A DNA stretch of 64,000 nt from Nymphaea colorata (GCF_008831285.2 NC_045139.1:14614354-14678353); one strand, 5' to 3'; counted from the first letter of the stretch, positions 10,479-23,700 are shown. The notes: a model not told the origin generated them from the letters alone. Translations and numbers: made by a program.

Positions 10479-13400
10479 TCAAGAGGAGCCTGTATCCAGT
10501 ATTGGCAACCTGCAATGCAAGCTGATTGACTTGTCGGTCTGTCTTGTTCCCGGAATGAAGAACTGGAATATTATAGTCAAACACGCAGCAAGAGGTGATA
10601 TGCCTACAAGCATGGGTTACACAGTTACAGAAAATAAGATTAAAATTGCAAATGCATGGAAAATAAAAGAATGTTCCTGCATTCAGGTGATCACCGTAGA
10701 AAGCACAATCTGGTTTAGCTAGATGACACTGAAGACTTTTGCCAAAATGCCTCATGCTTACTTGCTGCATAGCGCAAACAAATTTCAATTGTTGCAGGGA
10801 GCCAGAAATCAAGGAACTAACCGCACAAGAGTATACAAGGATATCAATAAAAAGACAGATTGAGATAATGAGAAATACCACAGATGAAGCTTCCCCTCTC
10901 TGTATAGCCATTTCTGTGCGAACTGGAGGACTGAGATCTTCTTCTCCAGGAGGAGGGCTTGCTGAAAGTCGGTGAAAGATTTATCAATTCCCCAATTTTC
11001 TCACCCAGTACTAAGCAAGATGATGACAACCAAGAAGGAATATAGCATATTTAGAAAGGCCTGGGCTCATTATATATTATGGTTAAGTCAAATTGGTTCA
11101 TTCTGTCATGCAGGGCATAGTTATACATTGAAGTATTACAACTGAGTAACGATATGATGCAGCAAATGTAATCCAAGCACTAGATACTATACAGTAGCAG
11201 AATGATGCTTTAGCAGAGGCAAATACACAAACTTAGCAGCAGCTTAAACAATGTGAGAATGCTAGGTGGTTGGAGTGGAGTCCCGTTAACCAGCGGATGC
11301 TTTGAATCCCAGGTTCCCAGTGCTCCACCCTCTTTGTAGAAGCTTTCCTTGGAAATGGCAGCATAGTACAGATTGCTTGAACCACTGGCAAGAAATTCAC
11401 CCTCTTTGTAGAAGCTTTCCTTGGAAATGGCAGCATAGTACAGATTGCTTGAACCACTGGCAAGAAATTCACCCACTCGTTCAACTCCAAAGATGTGGAC
11501 CAGTAGCATAAGTCATTATTTCTTCCACATCATATCTTTAACCGTGCTAGAGTTTGTATGCATACTCAAAATTCGACCAGTAAATTTGGCTTGGGAATTT
11601 AGATTTGCTAGACTCGTTTCCAGGCTTCTTTGAAATTTCCCAAGCAAGAGAGATTAGTCTTAGCAAGTTACAACCATTTCTTGAAAATGACAATTTCAAC
11701 CAGTGAGTCGTGCATCCTGCTATGCCATTTCCTGCTTGGACTGGAAGGACCAATTATCAATTATGCAAGGATTATAAACTAGCTCTTGCATCATGGCTGC
11801 ATCTATATCCAGCAAGCAGCAAATGTTCTCAATGTTCTTCAGATAGTTCAGAGCCTCCATCCCTCTGGTAGATAAATATATGCAGCTGAAATGCCGATAT
11901 CTTTAGTGAATCAATTGTAATGCAATAACAGATTCAAGGTGCCAGCTATGACTGGTGGGCTTTTACCCAACCATTGGTACATGTATGAGAAAAGGTCAAG
12001 TCATTTTGCTGGAAGTAGGGTACAACTCTACACTCTAGCTCCTAGGAATGGTTCTTATGCAGTTGCAAATGCATCATACCAAAATGACTCAAAGTTGTGT
12101 CAAGAAAATCCCCCAGAATGAACATCTATATATCCCAATATAAAGGATATCTTGAAAGAACTGTAACTGAGCAGGAAATTATACTTATCCACGTCCTTTA
12201 AAACCTAAAGTGGGAAACTGGAAGACCCAAACTACTGAAAAGCAGGACAGAACCAACAATTTGTCGATAGGTAGTTGCATTTGTGAACATGAATCATTAG
12301 CTCCCAAAGTTTATGCATAGCAGGTTAATCCTGTCATCCCCGCTATGACGGGTAGAGCTTCACAGGATATTGTCCGCCGACACAAACTAAGCAACCAAAG
12401 GAACATACACAACAACATGTAGTGTTGAAACCGTTAAAGCTCAAGAACGGACAAGTTTGGGAAAGCCGTCTTCAATTCAAGAAAGGAAAGAACTGATGTT
12501 GACATGTAAGAGACCAAAAGTGCCTATGCTATTCAATGTTACTTTCCTATAAAATCGACACGTTGAGAACCAGTTATCTCTTCAGATGGCAAAAAACCAA
12601 GAGGAAAGGATCGCCAAGGCAACAGTTGATTGCCTGTGTCTACTGAGGTTAATGGGAAACGTTCTGTGACGCGAAGAGCTTTGACAAACAAAGGTTCTCC
12701 GGTCAACTTCATGTCCACAGGATTGCTCGCTGAAGTTAGGTGCATCTATGTTCAGAAACTAAAACTGGTTTCATCAGAAGGAAATGTCTCGTCAGGGTGA
12801 GTAAGAAAGAAAGTGACAACAACAGAGAACTGTAATTTTACTCTCAAACATGGAGAAGCTATAAGACGCATCAACAGTTGGTACCAGGAATCCACGACAC
12901 AGGCTGTCCCACTATTGTGTCATATATCATGAAAATGACCAAACTTGTCTGTAGACGTAACAAGGACGAATAAGGAATCCATAAAAGGAAGAAGCGAAAT
13001 AATAACACCACCTTTCACACCAAGAACCTTTAGCTTTTTATATTCAGCGCCTACATTGATGAGAGTTGTGGAAACCTGCAGATGAAGATCTCCGTAACGA
13101 GTAATGGCAACGTCAAGCAAATCTCCCACGTGCTTCAACCGTTCCACCAATGACTGTAACCGAGACAGATCAGAAACCTGAACCAGAGTCTGTAAAAGGA
13201 TAATTAAGAAGTATTAACAAAAGAGCAAAAAATGTAAGACCTTCACAATGGTAAGCTAAGCCCACGCAATCACCTCTGGAATATCTTGAGCCATGTCGAG
13301 TGCTGCTTGAAGCTCAAGCACTTCTGCTCTTGACAGTGGCTTCGACACCGGAACGTCTTGGATGACCGCAGATTTGTAACCCTGTTTGGAACTGATATGC

Positions 13401-14052
13401 ATTTAGTAGAAAGGCTACAGCATACGAAAAGTTTAAAGGGAAAGCCACTACCTTGCTTTCAAAAGTCAGGAAAGGCATGGGTTGTTGGGAATTGATAGTT
13501 CGCTTTTTAATTAGCTTAATCTGCAGTTTTTCTCCGGCCATGCTCATACTGCTTTTCAAAGCTCGGTGAAGCAAGCCGAGATCTATGGTGAATGCAATTC
13601 GATCATCATTCTGGCTCGAAATACGGTAATCTTCAAACAGAACCTCCTGTTTCAGAACGCATGGTATGAAAAAGTAACAAGACAAGTTCGCTTTCTGAGA
13701 GAGAGCATCTACGTGTGACCGCTTACTTACCTTCTTGAATTGGGCAATGGCCTGAACGCCGTCCCCGTTGAGAAGGTTGTGGAGAAGGATGGCATGATCC
13801 CGAGTCAAGTAAAGGTGGCACGACCTCCCAATCTTGTCGAAAGCCGGTATGAACCCTAAAAAAAATTCGTCCACCAAGAAAAACGCCCAAAATCAAGTTC
13901 AAAGTATAGAACCCCGTCTTACATCCAACTACATCAGTAAAGAAAATCATTGGGAATGGATAAAATATCAAAAGAAGGGGACGAGGTAAACAAGATTTAC
14001 GTCGCTCCAGCAAATGGACCCCATGATCTGAAAGAAATGCCTTGAACTTCAT
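10479..14052 (-). CDS. HUS1: Checkpoint clamp protein HUS1
   Basis: Predicted HUS1 of 312 residues, the subunit that with RAD9 and RAD1 forms the 9-1-1 ring loaded on damaged DNA in the nucleus to activate the ATR branch. Exons (minus strand): 14052-14001, 13855-13731, 13646-13452, 13381-13274, 13189-13009, 10961-10879, 10764-10695, 10603-10479; phases all agree. The protein begins MKFKAFLSDHGVHLLER and continues PAFDKIGRSCHLYLTRDHA, then FEDYRISSQNDDRIAFT, LTFESKGYKSAVIQDVPVSK, DLHLQVSTTLI, KSLQCHLAKPD and ends HCRLPILDTGSS. Length and content match plant HUS1 along its full length. The last exon lies inside a longer ORF in a different frame, and the true frame is set by splice phase and by the conserved FQFFIPG-TDKSISLHCRLP block. 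Intron 5 is 2047 bp, much larger than the others, and carries a 72-bp tandem duplication. The gene looks intact. Confidence 0.96.
11326..11469. repeat. two-copy 72-bp tandem duplication in HUS1 intron 5
   Basis: Units 11326-11397 and 11398-11469 are essentially identical, each starting CACCCTCTTTGTAGAAGC and ending AAGAAATT. The near-identity points to a recent event. It lies in the large fifth intron of HUS1, so although 72 is a multiple of three no reading frame is implied. Confidence 0.95.
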
Positions 14053-15615
14053 TCTCTCTCTCTTCCCTCTACCACCCTTCACATTCACCTTCTCCTCTGA
14101 ACCTTTCCCTTGCAGGAGAAGACCCGCTGGACAAAACAAGTGTCTAGAAAACCACCACCGCCATCAAAAAATTCGAACACCAAAAGCACAATCGCCTCCT
14201 GGAGGATGAGGGTTGCCTCTAGCAAGGTGAGAAAGAGACGTGCCCTGTACCTCCTGAGAAAGAGATTCAAGGGGCTGATGGTGGCGGGAAGGGCTGACAA
14301 CGGTGGCGGGAAAGGGCTTCTCGCGCCGTAGTCATAAAGAGGGGGTCCTTTTTCTTCTCCAGTTTCATCCATCATTGGTGGGTGTTTGCCTCAGTGGCAA
14401 ACTAGCAACCACGACGAATCTTAATTTGAAAATTTTTTGTTTACTGATTTGTTTTTGTTTATTGTTAAAATGTATAAATTTTTGCAAATTTTTTACAAGA
14501 GTTACTAATGTTGATTGTTGAGACATTATGAACATTGGTAACAAATATTGAAATAGCTGCCCATCTCACACTAATGGCTAATGAGGTGAAATTATTTGTA
14601 CTCATTGACGTATTAAAAATCAACTTAGCCCTAAACTATGGGGGCAGCAGGTTTAGATAGAGACAAGGACAAGGATTGTTTTGACTTAACATTCCTTCGG
14701 TTCACTCGTAAAATTAAAATGGACGTTGTTTATTAAAAATAAAATGTTAATCAAATTAAAAAAATATCAAGGTAGTTCGTATACAAGGGTGTGAAGTTTG
14801 AATCCCATGATCATTGTTATATTCCCACTTATAGTTCTAAATGATGGTAAGTGTGACACTTAAAGTTGAAGATTGTAATGCATGTCCACCCAAACTCAAA
14901 ACAAGTTAGAACTTTCAAGGCTACCTCAAGATGGTTTTCTCTAAGTAACTATTAAAACAAAAAAAACGCACCTCATGTTTATGTGTGATGTTAATAAAAG
15001 CCCACTTTAATTTTGGTTTAATAGTTTTCATGATAACATTTATAAAAAATTGCAAAAAAAAAAAATCTTAATTACAAAAGCAGCTATAGCTGGTAAACTT
15101 AAGAGTCGTATCACGCATGCCATGTTGTTTCATAGTCTATTTCATTAATGGGCTTCGAGACACTTCCACGATCTTCAATGGAAAGCATGATCAGTTATTG
15201 TTGTTGAACAAGTAACCAAAATCACTAGAAAAGAAAGGAAGAGAAGGGAAACTAACATATGCAGCCGAAAAGAGAGAAATCATCGATTCTAACTATCAAA
15301 AGTTGGCAATGGAATTTTACTTCAGATAAGCACCCAATAATCCTCTTTGCTGTAAAATACTTTTTCATTTGAAATGAAGCCAGAACTGCGTATACGTCGA
15401 GCCTGGAAATGTATACCAAGCCAATAAATTTGAGCAATTAGTGTGGAGTATAACATTTATTCTGCAAGTAAGGAAAATTCAGGCATGATACAAGCTAAGA
15501 TGGTTATGATTTTTTAACGAAGTCATATGCTATATTAACGTACCAGAATACGCTTGTTATAAGTTCTATGCTTGAGATCCGTTAACTTTTAAGTTTTGAA
15601 ATTGAAATTAAGTGT

Positions 15616-15738
15616 CTAACCAATATCTGATCCATTTGCATGCTCCATTTTCTGTAAACTCAAATGGCAGTTGGATCGTGCTTGGTCCCATGATGGTTCC
15701 TGTGCACCGGATCCGCCAAAGTTCTGTGCAACAGCCAT
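15616..15738 (-). CDS. Unrecognised 40-residue ORF, doubtful
   Basis: An ATG at 15738 with A at -3 and G at +4 opens 40 codons, beginning MAVAQNFGGSGAQEPSW and ending in a TAG at 15616. I do not recognise the product. It lies in a CG-richer patch (15.6-16.3 kb) of the HUS1/p24 spacer, and a second minus-strand ATG ORF upstream begins MADPIIPTVKLGS. The patch could be the leader of an unannotated minus-strand transcript, or simply chance. ORFs of this length are common by chance in plant DNA. Confidence 0.15.
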   Translation of the reverse strand: MAVAQNFGGSGAQEPSWDQARSNCHLSLQKMEHANGSDIG

Positions 15739-16670
15739 CTTCCACAATAAGAGTTCTTAACCTCTTTCCCGCGCTTTTTCCAGGAAACAATTTCCGATTC
15801 CACCAATTTCAGAATCCAAACGCGCGTAGCCTCATCCTGGTCTCCACAGACCCAGGATCATCATCCACCAGAGATTTACAGCCCTGGAACTCCTGCAGCT
15901 TTGTGATTTTACTGGAATAGAGAACCCCCAAATGTGATGAACTCAGACACGAGAAACATGTGTCGCCATGGGAAAATAACAGTGAAAGAGGAAGAAAGAA
16001 GGAAGGGAATGAAGAAGCGATCCGATTGCCCTCCAGTAGTTCCGATAGATAAGGCCGGGCAATACAGGAAAACCGAGGGAACGATAAAGAAAACAAGGGC
16101 TTTTCGGAAATCAGCTCGAGGCCCTGGCCGGCTGCCCAATTTGACGGTGGGAATGATCGGATCCGCCATTTCTGACGGCAACGGGAGCTTCACCGGCGTC
16201 TGGTAAAGAAGGCGCTTACGACGCTCACGCTTTGGATCCACGTCCCTCTGTTCATCAAATAGTAAATACACGAGCAAGCAGCCGCCACTCCATTCACACC
16301 TCTACAGTAAAAAAGATAAACACTTCACGAAGAGAGAAATTTACATGCCGAAAACAATCAGACATACCTAAATATTCCGCTAAACAATTGCACCGACTGC
16401 TTTACTTCAACTTCCGACTTCTCCAACTAATAATCGCCCCTAACCCTAAGATCAGATTGAATATTCACAAACTTTTAGCATGCCCACAGCATTGAAAAAG
16501 GTCGACTATTTCATGAGGTACGTGGAGTTCCAACTTCCAAGTACCAGTATTCAATTAGCACACCGGATTGCGGCTTGACTGGAAGTCTGGAAGTTTTTAT
16601 GAAGCTTATAAACAGTGTTATTAAGTGATTAATTGTCTTAGTTTTGGGTTTTTTTTTTTTTTTGTCTAAA

Positions 16671-16744
16671 GGGTGGGTTGAGTGATAGAGCTGATTCAAC
16701 ACTCAAAGGGTGGGTTGAGTGATAGGGCTGATTCAACACTCAAA
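16671..16744. repeat. two-copy 37-bp tandem repeat
   Basis: The unit starting GGGTGGGTTGAGTGATAG occurs at 16671 and 16708. The copies differ at one base (AGAGC versus AGGGC). It follows a T-rich run and lies in intergenic DNA. Confidence 0.93.
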
Positions 16745-17469
16745 CCTAAGATCTCACATACATAGATAGATATACTTTTTAAGGAGGCATATTGTAACAT
16801 CATATTGAAAAGTTTTGTCTTGTATGTAACATTAAGAAGAACTGTTAGGACTTGAAAGAAGAATTATAGTGATTGGTTGCCTAAATTCACAATTTTTCTT
16901 GAATCTAAAACGAAGTTGTTAGGGACATATTAGGATCAACTCATGACTCACACAACCAGGAGACTAGGAGTATTAAAAAGGACATGTTGAACTTGATAGA
17001 AAGACATGCAAATGTTGTTCAAAGTAAACTCATTGTCTCTATGATGTGAATATCAGGTAAATCGATGGCAAATAATACATCCGATTCGAATATGATACGC
17101 CGACATGCCCTTTAACCCACCACCACCACTACGGAGAGCCTCTACTATTCTTGTTTGCACACGGTTTACCTTGCAACTAAAAAAAGAGGGAGTGAAAGTC
17201 TAAGCAAGCATTGTATCTAAACCAATCAAACACGGCAGAAAGTGTCTCTTTGAAACGTCCCCACTGCATTCTCGACTATTTTTATCCGGTGCTTCTACAA
17301 TTTGTGACCCGCCTTTGAGAGCGCGAGGGGAGGAGGTTGCGAGTGGAGGCGTTTCCAATCCTGGACCCAGCAGATCTCGAAAAACCCGATCGACCCATAC
17401 CGGGCTCGATCACCGGGCGACGTCTCCGTAATTTTCTAACCGATCAGGTCCAAGCTTGAAAAGCCCTCG

Positions 17470-17775
17470 ATGCGAAGACCATTTCGTGCTGCGGGAAGAA
17501 AGTCAGATACCCAGTGCCAGAGGGGAAGAGAGGGAGGGGGAGGGAGAGGAGTCGTGCTCAAGACGACAATAGAGGGCGGAATTCCGGTCTCTTTTCCCTT
17601 CTTTCTCGTTGTAGCGGGAATCGATGGAGGGAAGGAGGAAGCGATCGGGTCCCCTCTTCGCCCTCCTTCTCTCGCTAGGGCTTCTCTCGAACCTCCTACT
17701 GCAGGCCTCGGCTCTGTCCGTCACCGTCAACGACGTCGAGTGCCTCTACGAGTACGTCCTCTACGAGGGCGATAA
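17470..17775 (+). other. Upstream ATG and ORF overlapping the p24-beta-3 start
   Basis: An ATG at 17470 opens 101 codons in a frame different from the main ORF and reads through the p24 start at 17624. If the transcript begins upstream of 17470 it would reduce use of the main start. If transcription starts later it has no effect. The peptide (MRRPFRAAGRKSD...) is Arg/Gly-rich and has no family character. Confidence 0.35.
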
Positions 17776-20775
17776 CATTTCCGGCAACTTCGTCGTTGTG
17801 GATCACGATATCTTTTGGAGTTCCGATCACCCCGGCATCGATTTCACCGTAAGCCTCTAATATTTCGGATTCATTGCCGGTCCGATTTTGTGCATATTTA
17901 GGGAATTGGTTCTCTGATTCCAACTTTAAGGGTTTTTTACGTGGGCGATTGGCGTGGCGCTGTTTTATGAGAGGATTTCTCTTGAGTGATCTATCATTTT
18001 GATGATTTTACGGTTCTTTTTGGCGAAGATGTGCAAAAACTGAAGGGGCTTTCATGTTTATACAGGGTTTGTTGATTGCCAGAATGCTAGCTGTTTCTGA
18101 TCATCTAGTTACCGTCGAAACTGTTTACCATTTTCTAGACGTCGATTCCCTTTCACCGCTTTCCAAATCCATTTCATATCATAACGTACTATTTTTTCGA
18201 ACCTTCCCTTTCCTGCTTCAGATTCGCGCACTGCTTCCGTATTGTTGTCATTTACTTGTAACGGTGTTGTCTAGATCTGGAATTGCTTTGTTGCTGATGG
18301 TCTATCAGGCTTGCTAGTAAATGGTCCGTGAGGAAAAAACAATTTCATTGATGCGTGGTGGTTTCTGACAGGACTTAAGCGCCTTATTGCATAATGGGCC
18401 GTTACTTCTTCTAATCCTTGTCAATTAAGCTAGATTTCTCGTCCTTAGGTTCATCGGTGGTTCTTGCCTCTTACTTATTTGTGTTTTTGTGGCTAAGTTT
18501 CTGAGTTTCCGTCTCCAGTCTGCTGTTAGGCTATTTATAGGGGAAAACAAACATTTCTACTAACTGGAATTCTGATTCTTTCGTCCTCTGTTTGCCGTTC
18601 ATTGTCTTTTCATGAATCTTAAGGAATTGCATTTGATGGTGTTGAAATCATCTTACGATGAAATAATACGACATAGATATTGATATAACTGTAAGTTCCT
18701 AATTTTCCTTAGTTTATAATAGTTTATATTTGTATGTATTTGGGATTTTCGTCTGGTAATGTTGAGTGATTACCTTTGCGTGTTGCAATTATTTGCTTCT
18801 TCAGTTCCTGGTCTGTTCGTTCTCAGCTGATGATCTTCTGGAATTCTAAATATGCTGCACATAAGAGGGTAGTCGCAATAAGAGACTTTTACCTTTTTCT
18901 TTTTGCTGACGTTGAAGAATCTGGATTGGTTTAGTGTATCATCTGCAACATATGGAACCACGAGAGCTATTCTGTGGATCATCATTATCAAGCCCATAGT
19001 TAAGCTTTCTTTGGGAGTACCTGCTCGTCTAATGATTTTAAATCCACAATTTCAGGCCTAGATAATTATCTAACCAAAATAATCAGCAGATTAGGCTAGC
19101 TTTTGGAATTTCATCAGAACTGAAATAAATGCTTCCCATAAAGTTAATTAGGCTATCTATAGTCAAATTTCTTTCTAGATTGGAAATGCTAAGTATGTTA
19201 GTAAGTACGAATGTGCATGGTTTAGTGCTTTCTGTTACCTAAGGGTGTTGGTCCCTTGTGAATATGGAAGAAAAACAGGTTACGCTAGCTTTATGGGAAG
19301 CATTATTTCTGTTGGACATTGCTGGTGATTGTGAAGGAATCTCACTTTTGGAGACCATTTAACAAGTTGTCTAGTACTGTGCCTCCACTTGTCGGGCAGG
19401 TTTTATTGGTTTGTACTTTGTACATTGTCCAGATCCAAGAATCTCATCTGTCTAGCCTTTGGTATTTTGCTTGGACCCTCATTACCATTAGAAACTGTTC
19501 TATATTGACAACCAAGCTCCCTTGTTTAACTTTTCTCCAACTCTGTTTAGTTTACCTTTGCTAATGCTCTAATTGGTTTGGTTTCTTTATGTCTTTTTGT
19601 ACCGGTGGTATATTTTATTTTCCATGTTGTGGTTTGCTGGAACTGTGGAACGTGTTCCTTGTTTTTGCATCAGAAGTCCTCATCAACTAGCATTATTCTG
19701 AAGGCCTTGTATGTAATATGCTAAAGTGACCTGTAACTTCCTCATCATGTACAGGTGACATCCCCAGGAGGAAATGTGATTCACACCGAGAAGGGGACGT
19801 CTGGGAATAAGTTCCAACTGAAGGCTCCAAGAAGTGGAATGTACAAGTTCTGCTTCCACAATCCTTATTCAACACCTGAAACGGTGTCGTTTCACATACA
19901 TATTGGTCACATCCCTAATGAGCATGACCTTGCAAAAGACGGTGAGGCCTACGCATAGATAAGAACAATGGATGTTGTTTCTGTTTCCTTCATGCTAAGA
20001 CAGGAAAATGATTCAATTAGTCCTATAGACTCCTAGGCAAAGCGTATATACAAATAGACAAGAAGAGAGGATGTTGGTTCTGTTTCCTTTGATGCTATAA
20101 GAGGAAAAGAAATCAGTTCTCCCTAGGCAAAGCACATCCATGCTGATGATTATTTTTATTTGTTTCTTCATAAGAAAGGGAGACCATTCTTTCTTGGAAT
20201 GAACCTGCATGGTATATTCATCAAAAGAAAGAACAAGAACTTAAATAAAGTTGTAAATCATCCCATGCAGAATGACAGGTTACTAGCATGGTCACATTAG
20301 TTTGAAAGATGCATATCTAAAGGTCTTTACTCCTTAGTTGACATGTTTATCACTTCACCTATTGTTGCAGAGCATTTTGACCCTGTAAATGTGAAGATAG
20401 CTGAGCTTAGAGAAGCATTGGAATCTGTGACAGCAGAACAGAAGTATCTGAAAGCGCGAGATTCTCGCCATCGTCACAGTACTCTCTTACTCTCTCTCTG
20501 TCTCTGTCTCTCTCTGTCACGCACACACACAGGCACATATACACATCCGTGCATGTGGCACATGTCACAAGTTGTGAATTAGCTATTAAGGTAGTCATTT
20601 TCTCGTGTTTTTATGTCCATTTATCTGCATATTTCCTACAGCAAATGAGAGCACCAGGAGGAGGCTTTTTGCTTATACCATTGCAGAGTACTTGGCTTTA
20701 GTATCTGCGAGCGTTCTTCAGGTCTTTTACATCCGCCGCCTGTTTAGCAAGACCGTGGCGTACAACAGAGTTTAG
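17624..20775 (+). CDS. Transmembrane emp24 domain protein, p24-beta-3 type
   Basis: Predicted type I membrane protein of 217 residues, a p24 (emp24/GOLD) family member that cycles between ER and Golgi in COPII and COPI vesicles and helps select cargo. Exons: 17624-17848, 19755-19941, 20371-20478, 20642-20775, with matching phases. Residues 1-30 are a signal peptide (cleavage expected after ASA). The GOLD domain follows, with the paired cysteines C40 (NDVECLYEY) and C108 (MYKFCFHNPY). A coiled-coil stretch (VNVKIAELREALESVTAEQK) and a membrane span at about 182-204 come next. The cytosolic tail is RRLFSKTVAYNRV, typical of plant beta-3 proteins. I recognised the beta-3 subtype from IGHIPNEHDLAKDEHFDPVN and the tail. 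Intron 1 is long (1906 bp). The gene looks intact. Confidence 0.96.
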
Positions 20776-23700
20776 ATGCCGGACCATAGTTTACTTCGCA
20801 GGGATGTCTTGTCAGTTTTAAGTTTGTACTGTAGCATATCTTCCAACTGAATTACGAACCTGTTGAATACTGGATATGCTTCACTTGGAATCTTGACACT
20901 GTAGCAGTTGACACCTTTTTCTCCATTACTAAAATTTGGACTTTTTTTTTCCCTTGTTGCGTTCCTGCCAAGACTGAATACCATGTACCGCTTGTATCGG
21001 AATTCGAGTATTTCAAGTGTCATAGGGTGTCATCTCTTGAGATGATTCTTTGTTGTCTACAGATACAATGAGAAATTGGGAATGTTTAGACGGCTTGTAC
21101 CTTCCCCATCTACAGGGCTTTATTTTCTTCTGTTTATGGTTTATTGTTTTCTAATGACCAATCTACAGCTTGCTGGTTCAAGGAATGCAAAGGTTGCAGT
21201 GTGTTAACGGGCATATATATATATATATTCACGTGTACTCGTGGGTGTCCAGGCGCTCTGCAACCAAACACCTCTTTGGAGGATCCTTTTCACCTTCACC
21301 TGCCTGTGATGTGAAGAGAATGATCAAAGCAGATGAGAACAAATGCATCACATAGCATTATGTTTGAAATCTTATCATGGCACAGTTCTTGGTTGAGTAG
21401 ATGTAGCCTAATTCTGTCGTGCGGCCATGACCCGAAAGTAAGGGAAATTATTACGGAGCACCTCTTACCACTGCTGCCTTTTACCAGCCAGCCCGACCAA
21501 GATCATCAAATCAGTTTCAACCAGCTTCCCAACCCTCCTAGTTTTGGCAAAAGTGAACTTGTGAGATTTGCGGTCTCTTTCAGGTTTGAGTAGACGACAT
21601 TTGAATAACATGCGGCCGGTCATATAGCGCCATCACCGGCACACTATCATCACCACCATTGAATCCTTCAAAGCTGTGCTCTCATCATGATTTATCATTA
21701 TCTCGAGCAATTTATTACTGTGACCGCTACCGACATCATGATGTTCATGTCACCATAACCAACCGCACCTGCCGAGCCTTTCATCCACACCTGCACCAGG
21801 GCCACCAATCTAGCCTTTTCGATCCGGTGACTCTTTGTTGGATTCAATTACACTTACCATCAAACGCCACCGTGCTCAAGTCATTTCGCTATGGAGTCCA
21901 TTCTTCCTTTCCAGCAGGCGATGCTTCTGCAGTCTGTGACATACTGATCTTTCTGACCGTCAGATGCTCGTTCTGCCCATCAGTGGAAACATCCTGCACT
22001 AGTGGAATGTATTTGTCCCTCTATGAATCCCATCGAGTTCAAACTACTGACGGACCTATATTTGACCCCAGATTTTGGTTGCAGCTTCCGGGGAAGGCTC
22101 AAGTTTATTACTTTAATTTTGCCATCAACCAACTTGTCCTTGAGATATTTCATCGCCAGTGGGGTGAATTGAGCGTCTAATGATCTAATTGCCACTAACC
22201 ACGCTAAAACAATCGCCAGTAATCTGACTCCGCTATATGATGTTGAATTCGCAAGAGAACCACAGGTGAGAATCAAGAATTTCTAAATAAGAGCACCACC
22301 AGATTTTCCCAAAGAATTGCAGTCAACATCTATGGCGGCTTTGCTTTTGACCTGCACAAAGCCGAACAGCTTATATCTTTTCTAAACCTAGTCACATGCT
22401 GTTGAGCAAGAAAATAAAAGTGCAGAGAACAGGCAGCCAACATTCAAAAAGGAAGGAACAAAAGATTTTCAAAACATTGGAATGGCCGACTCAACTTCCT
22501 CTATGAGAGGCGAGAATCGAAACAACCGCCGATTTAAGTTTTAAGTGTTGGATTTCTTTCTTTATCCTTCAAGGTATCGCCGGGGACCTTGAAATGGTAT
22601 GACAAGGCAATAGCTAGTAACCACATTCTTCTTAAATGCTGGGGCAGATTTTGTAGAACCCGCCCCGCCTCGGAGAGTCGCAAATCAAGAAAAAGGATCG
22701 GTGGCGACGGCGAGGCGCCTCGACCATAAATTTAACCCCGAGGTTTTGGAGAACAGAGGGTCGGTGGTTCTCACTTCTCAGTAGGGTGTCAATGGAGGAA
22801 GACCATTGAAACCTAGGACTGATTTGTGTTGGGTTCGTGCTATGAATCTAGAAGTTAGATTTCGATATGGTATAGGCGTTTTTTCATTGATATTCGAATC
22901 TGAATTTGAATACTTACACCTGATTCGATACAGATCCATTGGCATCCCCTAATCATCAGAAGCGCCTACCCATCCTTCAAAACTGTATAGACAATTTTGT
23001 ACCACTTTAATCTATTAAATAAATCAATAATTCAAAGGGCACTATTTTTCCATTAGGTTTTAGAAATTTATTTAACAAAAACAATACTCTCTAAGTAGGT
23101 TCACTACGCGAAAGTATTGTTTTGCGCAAAGTAGATCTTTAGCCTATACCTATTGGATTTGTAGCTTTCATAATTTTTTCACCAACAAAATGTGAGAGAC
23201 CGACTTAAAGGGTGCCAAAAAATATGATTTGGATCAGAAATCCGGTCAAACTGCTTCAAACGATTTGGATATGGGAAAAAAATAACATTCAATTAATAAA
23301 TGGTATCGGGTTTCGAATTGATTAAACGACGTCTGGTTAGATTTGGATTCAGATTTAAATAAACATCTGATTGAAGCCAGATTCAGGTACATAATGAATT
23401 TAGCAATATCATACGTCCAATGTTCATACATTTCGAAAATTGGTTCTTAACATATTGTCGTGCAGTTGCGATTCGGTTTAAAAGTTGGATTAAGCTTCCG
23501 ATGTGATTTTGAATTAATTCAAAAATTGGGTTCAAATCGGTTTTCGATTGTCAATCTATACTTGAATTATAATACGGATATGGTGTAACAGCATTTGAAT
23601 AAGAATTTGAATCCAAATATGCGAACATTTGAAAAACAAATATGGCTAAAGTACATCCGCTTCGTCGTACTTGCTCCGCGTCAAATGTGAAGAGCAACCA

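Larger units (their letters stand above)
14053..17623. other. Divergent spacer between HUS1 and p24-beta-3
   Basis: HUS1 runs left and p24-beta-3 runs right from this 3.57-kb stretch, so it holds both promoters. The part near 14.1-14.4 kb is HUS1 5' leader or promoter. The middle (14.4-15.6 kb) is AT-rich with nothing recognised. From 15.6 to 16.3 kb the DNA is richer in CG and has short ORFs on both strands. A 37-bp tandem repeat sits at 16671. The last 300 bp is CG-rich and probably contains the p24 transcription start. Confidence 0.6.

Noticed and set aside
10270..10911. 213-residue minus-strand ORF overlapping HUS1 exons 6-8
   Set aside because: It runs through introns and reads the last HUS1 exon in the wrong frame. 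Splice phase and conserved HUS1 motifs show the coding frame is different and ends at 10479.
15934..16206. 90-residue plus-strand ORF, Lys/Arg-rich
   Set aside because: It overlaps minus-strand ORFs of equal length in the same CG-rich patch and has no recognisable domain.
21659..22180. 173-codon open frame right of p24-beta-3
   Set aside because: It begins with TTG rather than ATG, is rich in Ser, His and Cys as in random reading, and shows no family motif. The opposite strand is also open but equally uninformative.
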